Shown: in pieces, positions 1-7,523 of the stretch | How positions within the stretch are numbered: the stretch's first letter is position 1 | Layout of the letters: every line of letters starts with the position of its first letter | Source: Parafilimonas sp. | Lineage (GTDB): Bacteria; Bacteroidota; Bacteroidia; Chitinophagales; Chitinophagaceae | Reading direction: 5' to 3' | Assembly: GCA_023251275.1 (NCBI GenBank) | Contig: JAHEZC010000002.1 | Location: forward strand, 8,085-23,090 | Length of the DNA stretch: 15,006 nt | Made by a program: the position numbers and the translations under genes | The notes under the pieces: generated by a model | The model's database searches: none | The model's input: the letters and a program-made list of their open reading frames with translations, nothing else | What the model was told of the DNA's origin: nothing

Positions 1-739
1 TTTTTTCATCATTAAAACTTATCAGCTTACCGACAAAAACAGGAGAACGTTCAATGGAAGCGTATAACATTCCCGGTACTTGTATATCCAAACCAAATTT
101 CGCTTCACCATTTATTTTGAGAGGAATATCTTTCCGGGGAAACGATTTACCGATGATCTTAAAATCTTTCGGATCTTTCAATGTTGGTTTTTCAGGAGGC
201 GTAAGCTTTCGTGCATCATTCACCAGGTCGCCGTAACTGAACTTAGCACCAGTATTACTGTTGACCACAAAACCATTTTCGGCAAAGCATTGGGCTATTG
301 GAACATTCCATTTGTCTGCGGCAGCTATAATAAACATTTCCCTTGCAGAAGCTCCCACTTTTCTCATGAGTTCGTAATTACTTTGTAAGCTGCGACTGCC
401 AACTACCATCTGGTCGCCATACTTTGAACGGTCTGCGGGTGATGCCATGATGTTTACATCTTCAATGTTCACTTCCAGTTCTTCAGAAATGATCATTGGA
501 ATGGTTTGGTAAGTTCCCTGCCCCATTTCGGGCCGGTGATTGAAGATTGTAATTTTTCCCTTGCTGTCAATAAAGATATATGGGTTCAATTCCCTTGCAA
601 GACTATCGTCCTCAAGACCAACATTTACAATTGCAGGTTCTTTGCCGGATAATGCGACAATACCAAGAGCGAGACCTGTGCCGGATAAGGCTGAAATTTT
701 CAGGAATTTTCTTCTCGCAATTTTTGATGTGGTTTTCAT
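1..739 (-). CDS. Molybdopterin-binding aldehyde oxidase/isoquinoline 1-oxidoreductase beta-type subunit, 5' part only
   Basis: Reading the minus strand from the ATG at 737-739 gives 246 codons with no stop, running off the left edge. Residues 8-14 (ARRKFLK), followed by a hydrophobic stretch to about residue 31, form a twin-arginine (Tat) signal, so the protein is probably exported folded with its cofactor. Residues 69-88 contain the RPEMGQG segment and a following EEL typical of the large molybdenum-cofactor subunit of the xanthine dehydrogenase/IorB family, and GSRS lies at 114-117. These enzymes hydroxylate aldehydes or N-heterocycles together with a small 2Fe-2S subunit (IorA type). No such partner lies upstream, so if it is in the same operon it must be beyond the left edge. 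The substrate cannot be told from sequence. Family assignment is firm; the IorB-like subtype is inferred from the Tat signal plus the MGQG region. Confidence 0.85.
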   Translation of the reverse strand, partial: MKTTSKIARRKFLKISALSGTGLALGIVALSGKEPAIVNVGLEDDSLARELNPYIFIDSKGKITIFNHRPEMGQGTYQTIPMIISEELEVNIEDVNIMASPADRSKYGDQMVVGSRSLQSNYELMRKVGASAREMFIIAAADKWNVPIAQCFAENGFVVNSNTGAKFSYGDLVNDARKLTPPEKPTLKDPKDFKIIGKSFPRKDIPLKINGEAKFGLDIQVPGMLYASIERSPVFVGKLISFNDEK

Positions 740-1006
740 AACCGGCGATTTGCAGTGAACAATTCATGTTAATGAAGGAAGCAGGGAATGTAAAGATAAA
801 ATAAGGTTTGGATGCTTTAATTGTTTTATGTTTAAAACTGTTATTTGGTGAGTGGAGAATGTTTTGTGTCTTATGTCTTGTCCTGGTATAGGTTGATACA
901 AATTGCTTAATACAAAAATCATTGAACATTTCATTTCCAAATATTCCCCTTCTGGAGCCACTAATAATTTCGGCAGGTGGAAATAAGTTCTCAGGTGTAA
1001 GATAGT

Positions 1007-1033
1007 CTCACGCAAAGCCGCGGAGATGCAAAG
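1007..1033. repeat. Intergenic 'ctcacgcaaag..gcaaag' repeat, copy 1
   Basis: The sequence begins ctcacgcaaagccgcgg and ends atgcaaag. It belongs to a short dispersed repeat, built from cgcaaag units, that I know from intergenic regions of many bacterial genomes including Bacteroidota. Read on the minus strand it gives the LC.SA.LRE peptide often seen in spurious hypothetical proteins. A second, diverged copy lies 67 bases further on in the same orientation. Confidence 0.6.
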
Positions 1034-1100
1034 TTTTTTTTGTATTGGCGGATTCGCTTCTTGGTGCGCATTCGTAGCGTTATTCTCACACAAAAATATT

Positions 1101-1127
1101 TCACGCAAAGGCGCAAAGACTGCAAAG
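1101..1127. repeat. Intergenic 'tcacgcaaag..gcaaag' repeat, copy 2
   Basis: The sequence is tcacgcaaaggcgcaaagac followed by tgcaaag. It shares the tcacgcaaag start and the gcaaag end with the copy at 1007-1033, and within itself it is a row of three near-identical gcaaag units. It sits just beyond the 3' end of mgtE. Function is unknown. Confidence 0.6.
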
Positions 1128-1183
1128 GAAAAGATTTCGGTAAAATTGTCTAATTATGCCCTACGATCACTACAAGGAATTTC

Positions 1184-2590
1184 TCACAACAATATCCCTC
1201 TTAAAAACAGGTATGCGACTGAGAAGTAAATTACCAGGCCTGTTACATCAACCAGCGTAGCGACAAAAGGTGCTGAAGATGCTGCAGGGTCTGCGCCAAG
1301 CCGTTTTAAAATTAGCGGGAGCATAGAGCCGCTGAGTGTTCCCCAAAGTACTACACCAATAAGAGAGAAACCTACCGTGAATGCAATCAGGAGCCAGTAT
1401 GGGCCATACAGGTCCTGTATTACGCCATGTGTCATTAATAAATGCCAGATGCATATACGAAAAAAACCGATAACGCCAAGAATACCGCCGAGTGTAATGC
1501 CGCTGAATACTTCACGCCGCATTACACGCCACCAATCGGCAAGCGATACTTCGCCAACAGCCATTGCCTGGATAATTAATGTGGAAGCCTGTGAACCGCT
1601 GTTGCCTCCGCTGCTCATAATAAGCGGCACAAAGATCGCAAGCACAACGGCTTTCTGTATCTCATCGCTGAAGTATGCCATTGCGGTAGCGGTGAGCATT
1701 TCGCTCAGGAAAAGCACAATCAGCCAGCCGACTCTTTTCTGAATAAGAGTGAAAAACGGAATATCCAGGTAAGGTGCGTCAAGCGCTTCGGTACCACCGA
1801 TTTTTTGCATATCCTCACTGAACTCTTCATTGGCAACCCAAAGCATATCATCAATGGTTACAATGCCAAGCAAAATATTGTTGTCATCTGTTACCGGCAA
1901 AGCCACGCGGTTATTCATTTTAAAAACCTGGCTGGCATGCTCCTGGTCATCGTTTACATTCAAAGCAACTACGCGTCCATCGAGCAATTCATCCACTCGT
2001 TTATCCGGTGCCGCAAGAATAACATCCCGTATCCGCAGATCGTCGGCAAGTTCGCCTCTTTCATTGATGATATAAATGACATCAATCGTTTCACTGTTTT
2101 TTGCAAATTTTCTGATGGTGGCAAAAACATCCTCCACTGTATCGTATGCATACACATACACATAATCCGGGGTCATCAGGCGGCCAACACTGTCTTCGGG
2201 GTAGCCAAGTAAGGAAAGTGTAACTTTTCGTTCTTCCGGATCAAGCAGCTTTATTAAATCGCGTATCACCTCTTTTGGCAGTTCTTCGAGAAAATCGGTG
2301 CGGTCATCAGCAGGGAGTTCGTTTAAAAGTTCTGCTGTTTTAAAAGAAGGTAATTCTTTTATTATTCTTTTTTGTGCGCCGACATCTAAAATTTTAAATA
2401 CACTTACTGCACGGTGAATAGCCATATTCGCAATGATCTGTGCTTCATAATCAGGATACTCATTGATCAAATCTGCTACATCGCTGATGTTCTGATCATT
2501 CAGAAAATCTCGCATTGCGATCTTATCGCTGCTTTGCATCAGTTGTTCAAACTGCTCATGAAGTGTCAATTGTTCAACTTCGAAGCTCAT
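1184..2590 (-). CDS. mgtE: Magnesium transporter/channel MgtE
   Basis: This 468-residue protein has the full MgtE layout. Residues 1 to about 130 form the helical N domain, with repeated LP.DD and EELP.E segments. Residues 137-255 hold two CBS domains, starting at GRLMT (136-140). The C-terminal membrane domain, from about 285, has five predicted helices. The family signature SGGNSGSQ is at 337-344. An aspartate in the last helix (D448, in LVDVTG) matches the pore residue that selects Mg2+ in Thermus MgtE. MgtE is a homodimeric inner-membrane channel; its N and CBS domains bind Mg2+ and close the pore when internal Mg2+ is high, so regulation is largely post-translational. The start is the ATG at 2588-2590. 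The gene appears to stand alone, divergent from the SET-domain gene, with an 81-base shared upstream region. Confidence 0.96.
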   Translation of the reverse strand: MSFEVEQLTLHEQFEQLMQSSDKIAMRDFLNDQNISDVADLINEYPDYEAQIIANMAIHRAVSVFKILDVGAQKRIIKELPSFKTAELLNELPADDRTDFLEELPKEVIRDLIKLLDPEERKVTLSLLGYPEDSVGRLMTPDYVYVYAYDTVEDVFATIRKFAKNSETIDVIYIINERGELADDLRIRDVILAAPDKRVDELLDGRVVALNVNDDQEHASQVFKMNNRVALPVTDDNNILLGIVTIDDMLWVANEEFSEDMQKIGGTEALDAPYLDIPFFTLIQKRVGWLIVLFLSEMLTATAMAYFSDEIQKAVVLAIFVPLIMSSGGNSGSQASTLIIQAMAVGEVSLADWWRVMRREVFSGITLGGILGVIGFFRICIWHLLMTHGVIQDLYGPYWLLIAFTVGFSLIGVVLWGTLSGSMLPLILKRLGADPAASSAPFVATLVDVTGLVIYFSVAYLFLRGILL

Positions 2591-2597
2591 AAGGATG

Positions 2598-2604
2598 CAA
2601 ATTA
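2598..2604 (-). promoter_or_regulatory. Possible mgtE promoter -7 element
   Basis: On the minus strand this reads TAATTTG, seven bases before the mgtE ATG. It resembles the Bacteroidota -7 consensus TAnnTTTG but has one spacer base fewer. Similar TAnTTTG strings precede the lipoprotein and CD225 genes in this window. If real, the mgtE leader would be very short. No convincing -33 TTG was assigned. Confidence 0.22.
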
Positions 2605-2671
2605 CTGTTTGGATTTATTAAAATAAAAGTGTGGCCTTATATTTTCTGAATTAACTATCTATATTCACAGT

Positions 2672-3064
2672 ATGATAATGTCTTATCTGTTTATTGGTGA
2701 TTCTTCCAAAGGCGGAAGAGGTGTATTTACAAAAAAAAATATCTCAAAAGGAACTGTGATCGAAATATCTCCTGTAATTGTATTAAGCAGTAAAGAGCGG
2801 ATCATCATTGAACAAACGAGGTTGCATGATTATATTTTTGAATGGGGCATAACAAAGAAAATGGGATGTTTGGCGCTTGGCTATATTTCATTATACAATC
2901 ATAATTATTCATCCAACTGTGAGTATGAGATGGATTTCAATGATAAGATTATTACAATAAAAACGGTAAAGACGGTGAAGAAAGGAGAGGAGTTATGCGT
3001 GAATTATAATGCAAAGCCTGATGATAAAACAAAAGTGTGGTTCGATAAAAAATATACCGGTTAA
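2672..3064 (+). CDS. Small SET-domain protein (putative protein-lysine methyltransferase)
   Basis: This 130-residue protein is almost nothing but a SET domain. GRGVF at 16-20, within the G.G.GVFT.K.I.KG pattern, is the SAM-binding entry motif. YNH at 74-76, followed by SSNC, corresponds to the NHS..PN pseudoknot strand. GEELCVNY at 105-112 is the GEEL...Y motif whose final tyrosine is catalytic in SET enzymes. There is no post-SET cysteine cluster and no extra domain, so it matches the minimal bacterial SET type. SET proteins transfer methyl groups from SAM to lysine side chains; the target here is unknown. Start could be the ATG at 2672 or the ATG at 2678, and neither has a clear ribosome site. 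It is divergent from mgtE and convergent with the FadL-like gene (31 bases between stops), so it is probably transcribed alone. Confidence 0.85.
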   Translation: MIMSYLFIGDSSKGGRGVFTKKNISKGTVIEISPVIVLSSKERIIIEQTRLHDYIFEWGITKKMGCLALGYISLYNHNYSSNCEYEMDFNDKIITIKTVKTVKKGEELCVNYNAKPDDKTKVWFDKKYTG

Positions 3065-3095
3065 AATAGTGCTGTTTATTATTCGATGATGAAAC

Positions 3096-4646
3096 TTATA
3101 TCTTGAACCCGAAAGTTATAATAACATTGCTGCGGTTATTCTTCGATGTCGCAAATGTATTTGGCTTATCTGCTAGACGGTAGGGAAAATTCACATCCTG
3201 GTTAAAAGTCTGCGCTAAAGTAACATCAATAAAATACCCATGATTCCGATATCCAATACCACCAGAAGCTAATATGCGATGTGCTTTTAGCTGCGGATCA
3301 TCATAGGGACTGCCGTAGAAAGCTCCTCCAAGACGAAACAACCATGTATCAAATTTCAGCTCACCCCCCATCCGGAAATTGAATGCCCCTTTCAGGTAAT
3401 CTTTCACAGAATTATTCAATGCATCATAGTAATCGCCCGGGAGAGGGCTGTATCCATTTTCATCACTGATTGTATAAAACCTCGACCCCCTGTAACTTAC
3501 ATATTCCACGTCTGCGGTGATAAAGCCTTTCTGCAGACGTGTGTCCTGCACTTCATGCAATACAAAGCTCAAGCTCCCGATAATTCTCCAGGGTGTGAGC
3601 TCATTATATTTTCTTTCACCGGCGCTGCCGTTGTTTAAATTATCGCTGCTTTCAGTCAGCGTACCTGCGTATTGTTCCGTATTTGTTGTCATTGCTGCTC
3701 TTATATGATCGGTAAATGACATAAAAGAAGGAGTATGTATAGCCAGGCCAAGACGGAGGGATTTAGGTGTTCTGTATATCAACCCAAATTTGGCATTTAT
3801 CCCAACGCCAAATGATTTTAAATTTTCCGTGAAAGCAGAATAGCCGAAATTATTATCAAGATCACCTGATGCATCAGTTTCTGTATAGGTCAAGCTACGT
3901 GTGTAAAAAGAGAGCGGGATATTAATGCTGGCGCCCAGGTATAGTTTATCTTCCATATTGCCCGCAAAAGCAATAGATATTTCGTGATAACCGCCGGTTG
4001 TTTTTTCATCGTTTTCCTGTACGGTACCGCTGCTGATGGGAACAAGTGTGCGGTATCCGATCAACTGACCGTTATTATTGATGCTGTCAATCAGGTAAGT
4101 TCTATACGCAAGCGATGATCCAAAAATATAATTCTGCTCAGCGGCCTGCACACCTGCACCATCGCGGGTTAATTCTTCCAGGTATTGCTCAGAAAATGAA
4201 CTGATATTATTTGATCCCTTGTAATGAATATGGTTATTGTAGCTCGCCAACTGATTGATTGAAATTGAAAAGGCGCTGCTCGTCCAATTGTTTCTTCCGC
4301 GGGTATTGGAAGCTCCTGCAATAAAACCGCTTGCGCCATAAGCGAAAGCAGTCTGGCTTTGGGTAGAATTGTCTCCCCTGTAATTGAGCTTATTATTGTT
4401 CAGCATAAAGCCAGGCGACAAAGTAATCTCACTTGTTTTGTATAAGCCGATACCTGCCGGGTTTATATTGTTTGCGGTAATATCGCCTCCCAATGATCCC
4501 ATTGCGCCTCCGATGGCCATGTTTCTTGCAGAGCCTCCCGGAATAAACCAACCGTTGCGAAGAGCATCATCCGGTGTCTGGGCTTTTAAGGCATAAAAAG
4601 AAATGGATAAAATAGAAAGTATGGATAAATATTTTTTCATAGACAT
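3096..4646 (-). CDS. Outer membrane beta-barrel protein, FadL/OmpP1-like
   Basis: The 516-residue product starts with a Sec signal peptide (residues 1-22, ending ALKA before QTPDD). Residues 37-55 carry GGSARNMAIGGAMG and on to GGD, and 60-73 carry NINPAGIGLYKTSE. This glycine-rich start followed by NPAGI is the hallmark of the Bacteroidota OMPP1/FadL/TodX-like outer membrane family. The rest is a series of alternating strands with aromatic girdles (for example LYLGASINIPLSFYTRS), ending in VIITFGFKI, a C-terminal strand typical of barrels. FadL proteins take up hydrophobic compounds across the outer membrane; the substrate of this branch is unknown. An ATG two codons downstream (4640) is an equally good start and leaves MKKYLSIL. 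It is transcribed in the same direction as the lipoprotein gene to its right, 86 bases apart, and may have its own promoter. Confidence 0.8.
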   Translation of the reverse strand: MSMKKYLSILSILSISFYALKAQTPDDALRNGWFIPGGSARNMAIGGAMGSLGGDITANNINPAGIGLYKTSEITLSPGFMLNNNKLNYRGDNSTQSQTAFAYGASGFIAGASNTRGRNNWTSSAFSISINQLASYNNHIHYKGSNNISSFSEQYLEELTRDGAGVQAAEQNYIFGSSLAYRTYLIDSINNNGQLIGYRTLVPISSGTVQENDEKTTGGYHEISIAFAGNMEDKLYLGASINIPLSFYTRSLTYTETDASGDLDNNFGYSAFTENLKSFGVGINAKFGLIYRTPKSLRLGLAIHTPSFMSFTDHIRAAMTTNTEQYAGTLTESSDNLNNGSAGERKYNELTPWRIIGSLSFVLHEVQDTRLQKGFITADVEYVSYRGSRFYTISDENGYSPLPGDYYDALNNSVKDYLKGAFNFRMGGELKFDTWLFRLGGAFYGSPYDDPQLKAHRILASGGIGYRNHGYFIDVTLAQTFNQDVNFPYRLADKPNTFATSKNNRSNVIITFGFKI

Positions 4647-4670
4647 GAGTTATGATAAAGAATTAGCGAT

Positions 4671-4685
4671 TGCAATATAATTGCA
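4671..4685. promoter_or_regulatory. Short palindrome upstream of the FadL-like gene
   Basis: tgcaat-ata-attgca is a perfect inverted repeat with 6-base arms and a 3-base spacer, 24 bases before the start codon of the FadL-like gene. Its size and place would suit a dimeric repressor or activator site, or it may arise by chance in AT-rich DNA. No regulator gene is adjacent. Confidence 0.2.
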
Positions 4686-4732
4686 TTGCCTTATAATTTA
4701 TTTTTTCAAACTATTGATATGAAATATTTCTG

Positions 4733-5422
4733 TTAATGCGGTGGTCTTGGCGGCCTGCTGGTACCTGAACTGCTGCCGGAACTCTTGAAGCCTCCGCTTC
4801 TTCCACCTGTATTATTACTGGGTGTGGTGTTTGAGTTGAAGGTGCGGGAATTGTTATTATTCGGATTTATGTAATTATTGTTGTTTGGAGCAACAACTCT
4901 ATGTAATAAAGACCCAAAGCTGTTCTTACTGGTTTGTGGCTGCGGCAAATTATAATTTTTATAATTTCTGTTGGCATAAGCTGCAAGATTGGTTTTGCTT
5001 GTAGTACCATAATATACTTTTGGCTGATTGAAGTAGACAATAGTATAATGAGGATTGTACCAACTGCCCCAGGGTGTATAATAAAACCTGTAAGTATAAA
5101 AAGGATTGTACATGTAAGCGTAATACGGATTAAAGCAATTCATCAATGCAATGCGTGAAGGCGCACAACTATAGCCGAAATCATACCTGCTGTCGTTCCA
5201 GTAATCGTAATCATCAATGGTGGACCACAAATTGTTGTTGCGCACTTTCATGCGCAGGTAACGATCATCATTGCTCCCCACATAATCCACATATTCGCCG
5301 CCTGTTGTTTCTTTTCCGGGAGAATAATACACATCATCAGGAGTTCTTGTTGTCTTATAGGCAGAGGAGCAACTGCTGAAAATAGACACAACCAACACTA
5401 AGAATAAGATTCTGCTTGTCAT
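4733..5422 (-). CDS. Tyr/Asn-rich lipoprotein of unknown function
   Basis: I chose the ATG at 5420-5422, giving 229 residues. The longer open frame to 5476 would need a TTG start and would bury the signal sequence. Residues 1-17 are a lipoprotein signal (MTSRILFLVLVVSIFSS) followed by C18, the predicted lipidated cysteine; the next residues SSAYK have no Asp at +2. The mature part has an acidic, tyrosine-rich segment (residues 28-85), then an aromatic region full of Y, F, N and W (98-140), then an Asn/Ser/Gly low-complexity tail (about 180-220), ending SRPPRPPH. The only cysteines after the lipidation site are C86 and C96. It is probably anchored to the outer membrane or surface. No known domain was recognised. 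Similar Tyr/Asn-rich lipoproteins occur in Bacteroidota. It is divergent from proS, with 176 bases between the starts. Confidence 0.75.
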   Translation of the reverse strand: MTSRILFLVLVVSIFSSCSSAYKTTRTPDDVYYSPGKETTGGEYVDYVGSNDDRYLRMKVRNNNLWSTIDDYDYWNDSRYDFGYSCAPSRIALMNCFNPYYAYMYNPFYTYRFYYTPWGSWYNPHYTIVYFNQPKVYYGTTSKTNLAAYANRNYKNYNLPQPQTSKNSFGSLLHRVVAPNNNNYINPNNNNSRTFNSNTTPSNNTGGRSGGFKSSGSSSGTSRPPRPPH

Positions 5423-5473
5423 AACTGCAGGTTTTATAGTTTGTAATGCGAAGTTATTACTTTTGCCGGGCTT

Positions 5474-5480
5474 CAAAGTA
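5474..5480 (-). promoter_or_regulatory. Possible lipoprotein-gene promoter -7 element
   Basis: On the minus strand this reads TACTTTG, 51 bases before the chosen lipoprotein ATG at 5422. It resembles the Bacteroidota -7 box TAnnTTTG with one base missing. It overlaps the alternative TTG start, which supports treating the region as leader rather than coding. Confidence 0.22.
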
Positions 5481-5598
5481 TATTACTTACAGCACGTAAA
5501 TTAAATTAAATTATTTTATGAAACACAGTTGCATTTGTTAAGATTGCACTAAAACTAACAACTGTTTACAAAAAAGTTTTTGACTCAAAAAGAAAAGT

Positions 5599-7077
5599 AT
5601 GGGAAAGGTAATTACATCCATGAAGGAGGATTATGCGCAATGGTACAATGACCTGGTCATCAAAGGAGAATTGGCAGATTACAGCGCAGTGCGGGGCTGT
5701 ATGGTGATAAAACCTTACGGTTATGCTTTATGGGAAAATATGCGCGATGCACTCGACAAAATGTTCAAGGATACCGGGCATGTGAATGCTTATTTTCCTT
5801 TGTTCGTTCCAAAAAGCTTATTCGAAGCTGAAGAAGCAAATGCTGAAGGGTTTGCAAAAGAGTGTGCTGTGGTAACACACTACCGTTTAAAATCAGATCC
5901 GGATGCGAAAGGAAAATTGATTGTTGATCCGGAAGCAAAGCTTGAGGAAGAATTGATAGTGCGCCCCACCAGCGAAGCGATTATATGGAATACTTATAAA
6001 GGATGGATACAGTCTTACCGGGATCTTCCCATTCTTATCAACCAATGGTCCAATGTAGTTCGTTGGGAAATGCGTACGCGGTTATTTCTCCGCACCGCGG
6101 AATTTCTCTGGCAGGAGGGCCACACTGCCCACGCATCAAAACCGGAAGCGGAAGCAGAAGCAAAGCTGATACTTGATCTGTATGCAGATTTTGCAGAGAA
6201 CTGGATGGCATTGCCGGTGATAAAAGGAATAAAATCAGCCAACGAGCGGTTCGCAGGCGCCGAAGAAACTTACTGTATCGAAGCCATGATGCAGGATGGC
6301 AAAGCATTGCAGGCCGGAACCACTCATTTTCTGGGGCAGAATTTTGCAAAGGCTTTCGATGTAAAATTCAGCGACAGGGATAATAAGCTTGATTATGTAT
6401 GGGCTACAAGCTGGGGAGTAAGTACAAGATTGATTGGTGCACTGGTAATGGCGCATAGTGATGACGATGGGCTGATAATGCCTCCGAAAATTGCACCATT
6501 GCAGGTGGTGATTGTTCCTGTATATAAAAGTGATGAACAGAGATCTGCTGTCAGCGAAAAAGCAAATGAAATTGTACGTTCATTAAAAGCGCTTGGCATA
6601 TCAGTAAAATATGATGATAATGATAATGCAAGGCCGGGATGGAAATTCGCAGAATATGAAATGAAGGGTGTTCCGGTACGCATCGCCATCGGCGCAAGAG
6701 ATATTGAAAAAAATGTGGTAGAAGTAGCGCGCAGAGATACAAAAGAAAAGAAGGCTGTAAGTATGGATGGGCTTGCAGTGCAGATTCAAAATCTCCTTAA
6801 CGAAATACAGCAGAATATTTACCATAAAGCACTGCAATACCGCGAAGCACATATTACGAAAGCTGACAACTGGGAAGATTTTTTAAACCTCCTGGATGAT
6901 AAAGGAGGATTTATTGCGGCACACTGGGATGGCAGTGCTGAGACAGAAGAAAATATAAAAGATATTTCAAAAGCCACGATCAGGTGCATTCCATTAAACA
7001 ATGAAAAAGAAGAAGGCAGGTGTATATTTACGGGGAATCCTTCTTCTCAGAGAGTATTATTTGCAAGAGCATATTAA
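5599..7077 (+). CDS. proS: Prolyl-tRNA synthetase, archaeal/eukaryal type
   Basis: The 492-residue enzyme charges tRNA-Pro with proline in the cytoplasm. It is a class II synthetase. RPTSE (122-126) is the proline-site loop. Motif 2 runs from R155 through [16 protein letters not shown] (163-178). [12 protein letters not shown] is at 238-249. Motif 3 is [19 protein letters not shown] (273-291) with arginine R277. The anticodon-binding domain follows from about 300 (LQVVIVPVY). There is no editing insertion between motifs 2 and 3, and the C-terminal domain ends in FARAY. Both mark the short archaeal/eukaryal-like form rather than the E. coli form. The C-terminal metal site seems reduced: HWDG at 442-445 stands where zinc-binding members carry cysteines, and only C463 and C475 remain. 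The start is the ATG at 5599, after an AGAAAAG purine stretch. It has its own leader and a likely terminator behind it. Confidence 0.96.
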   Translation: MGKVITSMKEDYAQWYNDLVIKGELADYSAVRGCMVIKPYGYALWENMRDALDKMFKDTGHVNAYFPLFVPKSLFEAEEANAEGFAKECAVVTHYRLKSDPDAKGKLIVDPEAKLEEELIVRPTSEAIIWNTYKGWIQSYRDLPILINQWSNVVRWEMRTRLFLRTAEFLWQEGHTAHASKPEAEAEAKLILDLYADFAENWMALPVIKGIKSANERFAGAEETYCIEAMMQDGKALQAGTTHFLGQNFAKAFDVKFSDRDNKLDYVWATSWGVSTRLIGALVMAHSDDDGLIMPPKIAPLQVVIVPVYKSDEQRSAVSEKANEIVRSLKALGISVKYDDNDNARPGWKFAEYEMKGVPVRIAIGARDIEKNVVEVARRDTKEKKAVSMDGLAVQIQNLLNEIQQNIYHKALQYREAHITKADNWEDFLNLLDDKGGFIAAHWDGSAETEENIKDISKATIRCIPLNNEKEEGRCIFTGNPSSQRVLFARAY

Positions 7078-7121
7078 ATATTTTTTTAGGTTGTCTTTAT
7101 TACACCTGCAAAAAAAATATT
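7077..7121 (+). terminator. Weak A/T-stem hairpin after proS
   Basis: Left arm aatatttttttaggt (7077-7091) pairs with acct (7104-7107) and aaaaaaatatt (7111-7121), with a small bulge and a loop of about 12 bases. The stem is nearly all A/T with an inner AGGT/ACCT pair. It overlaps the last base of the proS stop codon. Runs of T before and after the loop could serve as a terminator, but the stem is weak. Confidence 0.35.
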
Positions 7122-7153
7122 CACGTGGTTTTTTTTATTTCGATGAATAGATT

Positions 7154-7160
7154 TACTTTG
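7154..7160 (+). promoter_or_regulatory. Possible promoter -7 element of the CD225-DUF2752 pair
   Basis: TACTTTG lies 39 bases before the ATG at 7200 and matches the TACTTTG on the minus strand upstream of the lipoprotein gene. It approximates the Bacteroidota TAnnTTTG box. The -33 partner is not evident in the T-rich run upstream. Confidence 0.28.
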
Positions 7161-7199
7161 GAGCAAAATAATTTTTTACCACTTTAAAACTACTGACTT

Positions 7200-7523
7200 A
7201 TGGATCAAAATTTTGGACAACAACCACAGCAACCTCCTTCAACTCCCCCAAAAAACTGGTTGGTGGAGTCGATCCTTGTTACGTTATTTTGTTGCTTACC
7301 GTTTGGTATAGCAGGTATTGTATTTGCATCGCAGGTAAACTCAAAGTTTATAGCGGGTGATTACACAGGCGCTTTACAATCATCCAAAGATGCAGCTAAA
7401 TGGACCAAGATAGGATTTTGGATTGGCCTTGCAGGTCTTGCGATCTACATACTTTGTGTATTCGTATTTGGCTTTGGAAGCTTATGGTTCTTCTCAAGAG
7501 CAGCCTCTTATGATAATTATTGA
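7200..7523 (+). CDS. CD225/dispanin-family small membrane protein
   Basis: The 107-residue protein begins with a Gln/Pro-rich tail (residues 2-17). NWLVESILVTLFCCLPFG follows at 19-36, with further residues to 44 completing the first membrane segment. The next conserved part is VNSKFIAGDYTGALQSSKDAAKW (46-68), and a second membrane helix spans about 69-95. The cytoplasmic loop with a GDY.GA..SS..A pattern between two hydrophobic segments defines the CD225/dispanin family, which includes animal IFITM proteins. The CC pair at 31-32 sits where IFITM proteins are palmitoylated, though no such modification can be claimed here. The bacterial role is unknown. Its 3' end overlaps the next gene by 14 bases, so the two are probably translated together. 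Confidence 0.85.
   Translation: MDQNFGQQPQQPPSTPPKNWLVESILVTLFCCLPFGIAGIVFASQVNSKFIAGDYTGALQSSKDAAKWTKIGFWIGLAGLAIYILCVFVFGFGSLWFFSRAASYDNY

Larger units (their letters stand above)
740..1183. other. Non-coding gap with a pair of short repeats
   Basis: This 444-base stretch lies between the start of the molybdopterin oxidoreductase gene and the 3' end of mgtE, both on the minus strand. Open frames here look spurious: their peptides are compositionally odd and one reads straight through the repeats. It probably holds the promoter of the oxidoreductase gene. On the minus strand a weak TATCTTTA-like element occurs near 794-801, but I see no clear -33 partner. The two repeat copies are listed separately. 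No RNA gene or strong hairpin was recognised. Confidence 0.6.

Noticed and set aside
80..388. Plus-strand open frames at the left edge
   Set aside because: They lie opposite the well-supported molybdopterin oxidoreductase gene, whose minus-strand frame is open throughout with clear motifs.
764..1108. A 114-codon minus-strand open frame in the gap before mgtE
   Set aside because: It reads through the cgcaaag repeats and yields the LC.SA.LRE peptide typical of spurious proteins; composition is not protein-like and no start context is seen.
5423..5476. Longer N-terminus for the lipoprotein (start at 5476)
   Set aside because: It would need a TTG start and would place 18 extra residues before an excellent lipoprotein signal that begins at an ATG.
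7423..7509. Longer N-terminus for the DUF2752 protein
   Set aside because: This stretch is out-of-frame coding sequence of the CD225 gene and its first codon is not ATG; ATG 7510 starts a natural N-terminus.
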